The position numbers were made by a program, and so were the translations under genes. The notes beneath the pieces are model-generated. The model was given only the letters and a program-made list of their open reading frames with translations. It was not told the origin of the DNA and did no database searches. Shown here piece by piece: positions 5,323-5,682 of a stretch of DNA of 5,682 nt. Positions within the stretch are counted from its first letter, which is position 1; each line of letters opens with the position of its first letter. Location of the stretch: NCBI GenBank assembly GCA_017963165.1, contig JAGCTZ010000038.1, forward strand, positions 1 through 5,682. Reading direction: 5' to 3'. This stretch comes from Treponema sp. (GTDB taxonomy: Bacteria > Spirochaetota > Spirochaetia > Treponematales > Treponemataceae).

Positions 5323-5329
5323 CGACTTA

Positions 5330-5682
5330 ATGGATGATTTTAAACCGCTGTTTGAATATGTTGAAAAAAACATTGAAAACAAAATTGGGCTAAAGGAACT
5401 CGCAGATTTTATGGGCTACAGTCCTTATTACATCAGCAGAAAATTTATGGATCTTTACGGCATTCCGATTACGGCTTATGTGCGCATCAGGAAGCTGCAA
5501 TATTCTATAAAGGATTTGCTTGCTGATATGAAAGTGATTGATGTTGCCATGAAATATTCCTTTGAATCTCACGAAGGTTTTTCAAGATCGTTCAAAAGTC
5601 TTTTTGGCTCTTCTCCAAAGGATCTCAAAAAATATTTGCAGAAGTACGACATTCTGGAGGTTGAACTTTTTGCAAAATGTAA
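5330..5682 (+). CDS. AraC/XylS family transcriptional regulator, N-terminal part, cut by window edge
   Basis: The frame is open from an ATG at 5330 to the right edge, giving 117 residues without a stop. The AraC-type DNA-binding domain is at the N-terminus (about 5-103), an arrangement like MarA/Rob. The first helix-turn-helix is LKELADFMGYSPYYISRKF (21-39). A linker helix follows, then the second is VIDVAMKYSFESHEGFSRSF (69-88), ending in the family signature KSLFGSSPKDLKKY (89-102). The residues after 103 (LQKYDILEVELFAKC) begin a C-terminal region. In relatives with this layout it is often a GyrI-like effector-binding domain, but it is not visible here. The start is firmly set by AAGGAGG (5316-5322), seven bases upstream. 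It is divergent from the CPBP protease gene with a 167-bp gap and probably regulates itself and that gene. Confidence 0.88.
   Translation, partial: MDDFKPLFEYVEKNIENKIGLKELADFMGYSPYYISRKFMDLYGIPITAYVRIRKLQYSIKDLLADMKVIDVAMKYSFESHEGFSRSFKSLFGSSPKDLKKYLQKYDILEVELFAKC

Overview
The window is 5.7 kb of ordinary bacterial chromosome, gene-dense and low-to-moderate in GC, with strong Shine-Dalgarno sites. It carries eight essentially complete or open protein genes plus one fragment cut by the left edge. The gene repertoire and the Cys-rich small protein at the left edge suggest an anaerobic, host-associated bacterium, either a Treponema-like spirochaete or a clostridial relative. This is an impression from protein style, not a demonstrated assignment. 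No rRNA, tRNA, CRISPR array, complete insertion sequence or phage gene was seen.

Layout, left to right. Positions 1-129 (minus) hold the N-terminus of a small Cys-rich protein of unknown function. It diverges from a plus-strand pair: ridA (198-572, imine deaminase) and a YbaK/EbsC-type aminoacyl-tRNA deacylase (604-1086). The 68-bp gap between the divergent genes carries two good sigma70-type promoters on opposite strands that share one -10 region. A minus-strand cluster follows, read right to left: a single-domain GNAT acetyltransferase (2849-3295), a MATE-family efflux transporter (1474-2829) and crcB, a fluoride exporter (1100-1483). The cluster is tightly packed (19-nt gap, then a 10-nt overlap) and is probably one transcript. 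It converges on the ybaK-like gene with only 13 nt between stop codons.

Divergent from that cluster is a second, two-part GNAT protein (3421-4248, plus). After a 158-bp gap with no convincing gene comes a CPBP/Abi-type intramembrane protease gene on the minus strand (4407-5162). A divergent AraC-type regulator with an N-terminal DNA-binding domain (5330 to the right edge, plus) runs off the window. The 167 bp between these two genes holds a plausible protease-gene promoter and overlapping inverted repeats that could be the regulator's operator.

How the genes may work together: RidA and the YbaK-like protein are both housekeeping damage-control enzymes, removing reactive imines and correcting mischarged tRNA respectively. 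The GNAT-MATE-CrcB cluster resembles a small detoxification or efflux unit. The AraC-CPBP pair resembles a local regulator with its target. I found no convincing previously undescribed system. The points most worth a second look are the shared-core bidirectional promoter, the AraC/CPBP intergenic operator candidate, the Cys-rich small protein, and the GNAT protein whose acetyl-CoA loop lacks the usual glycine.
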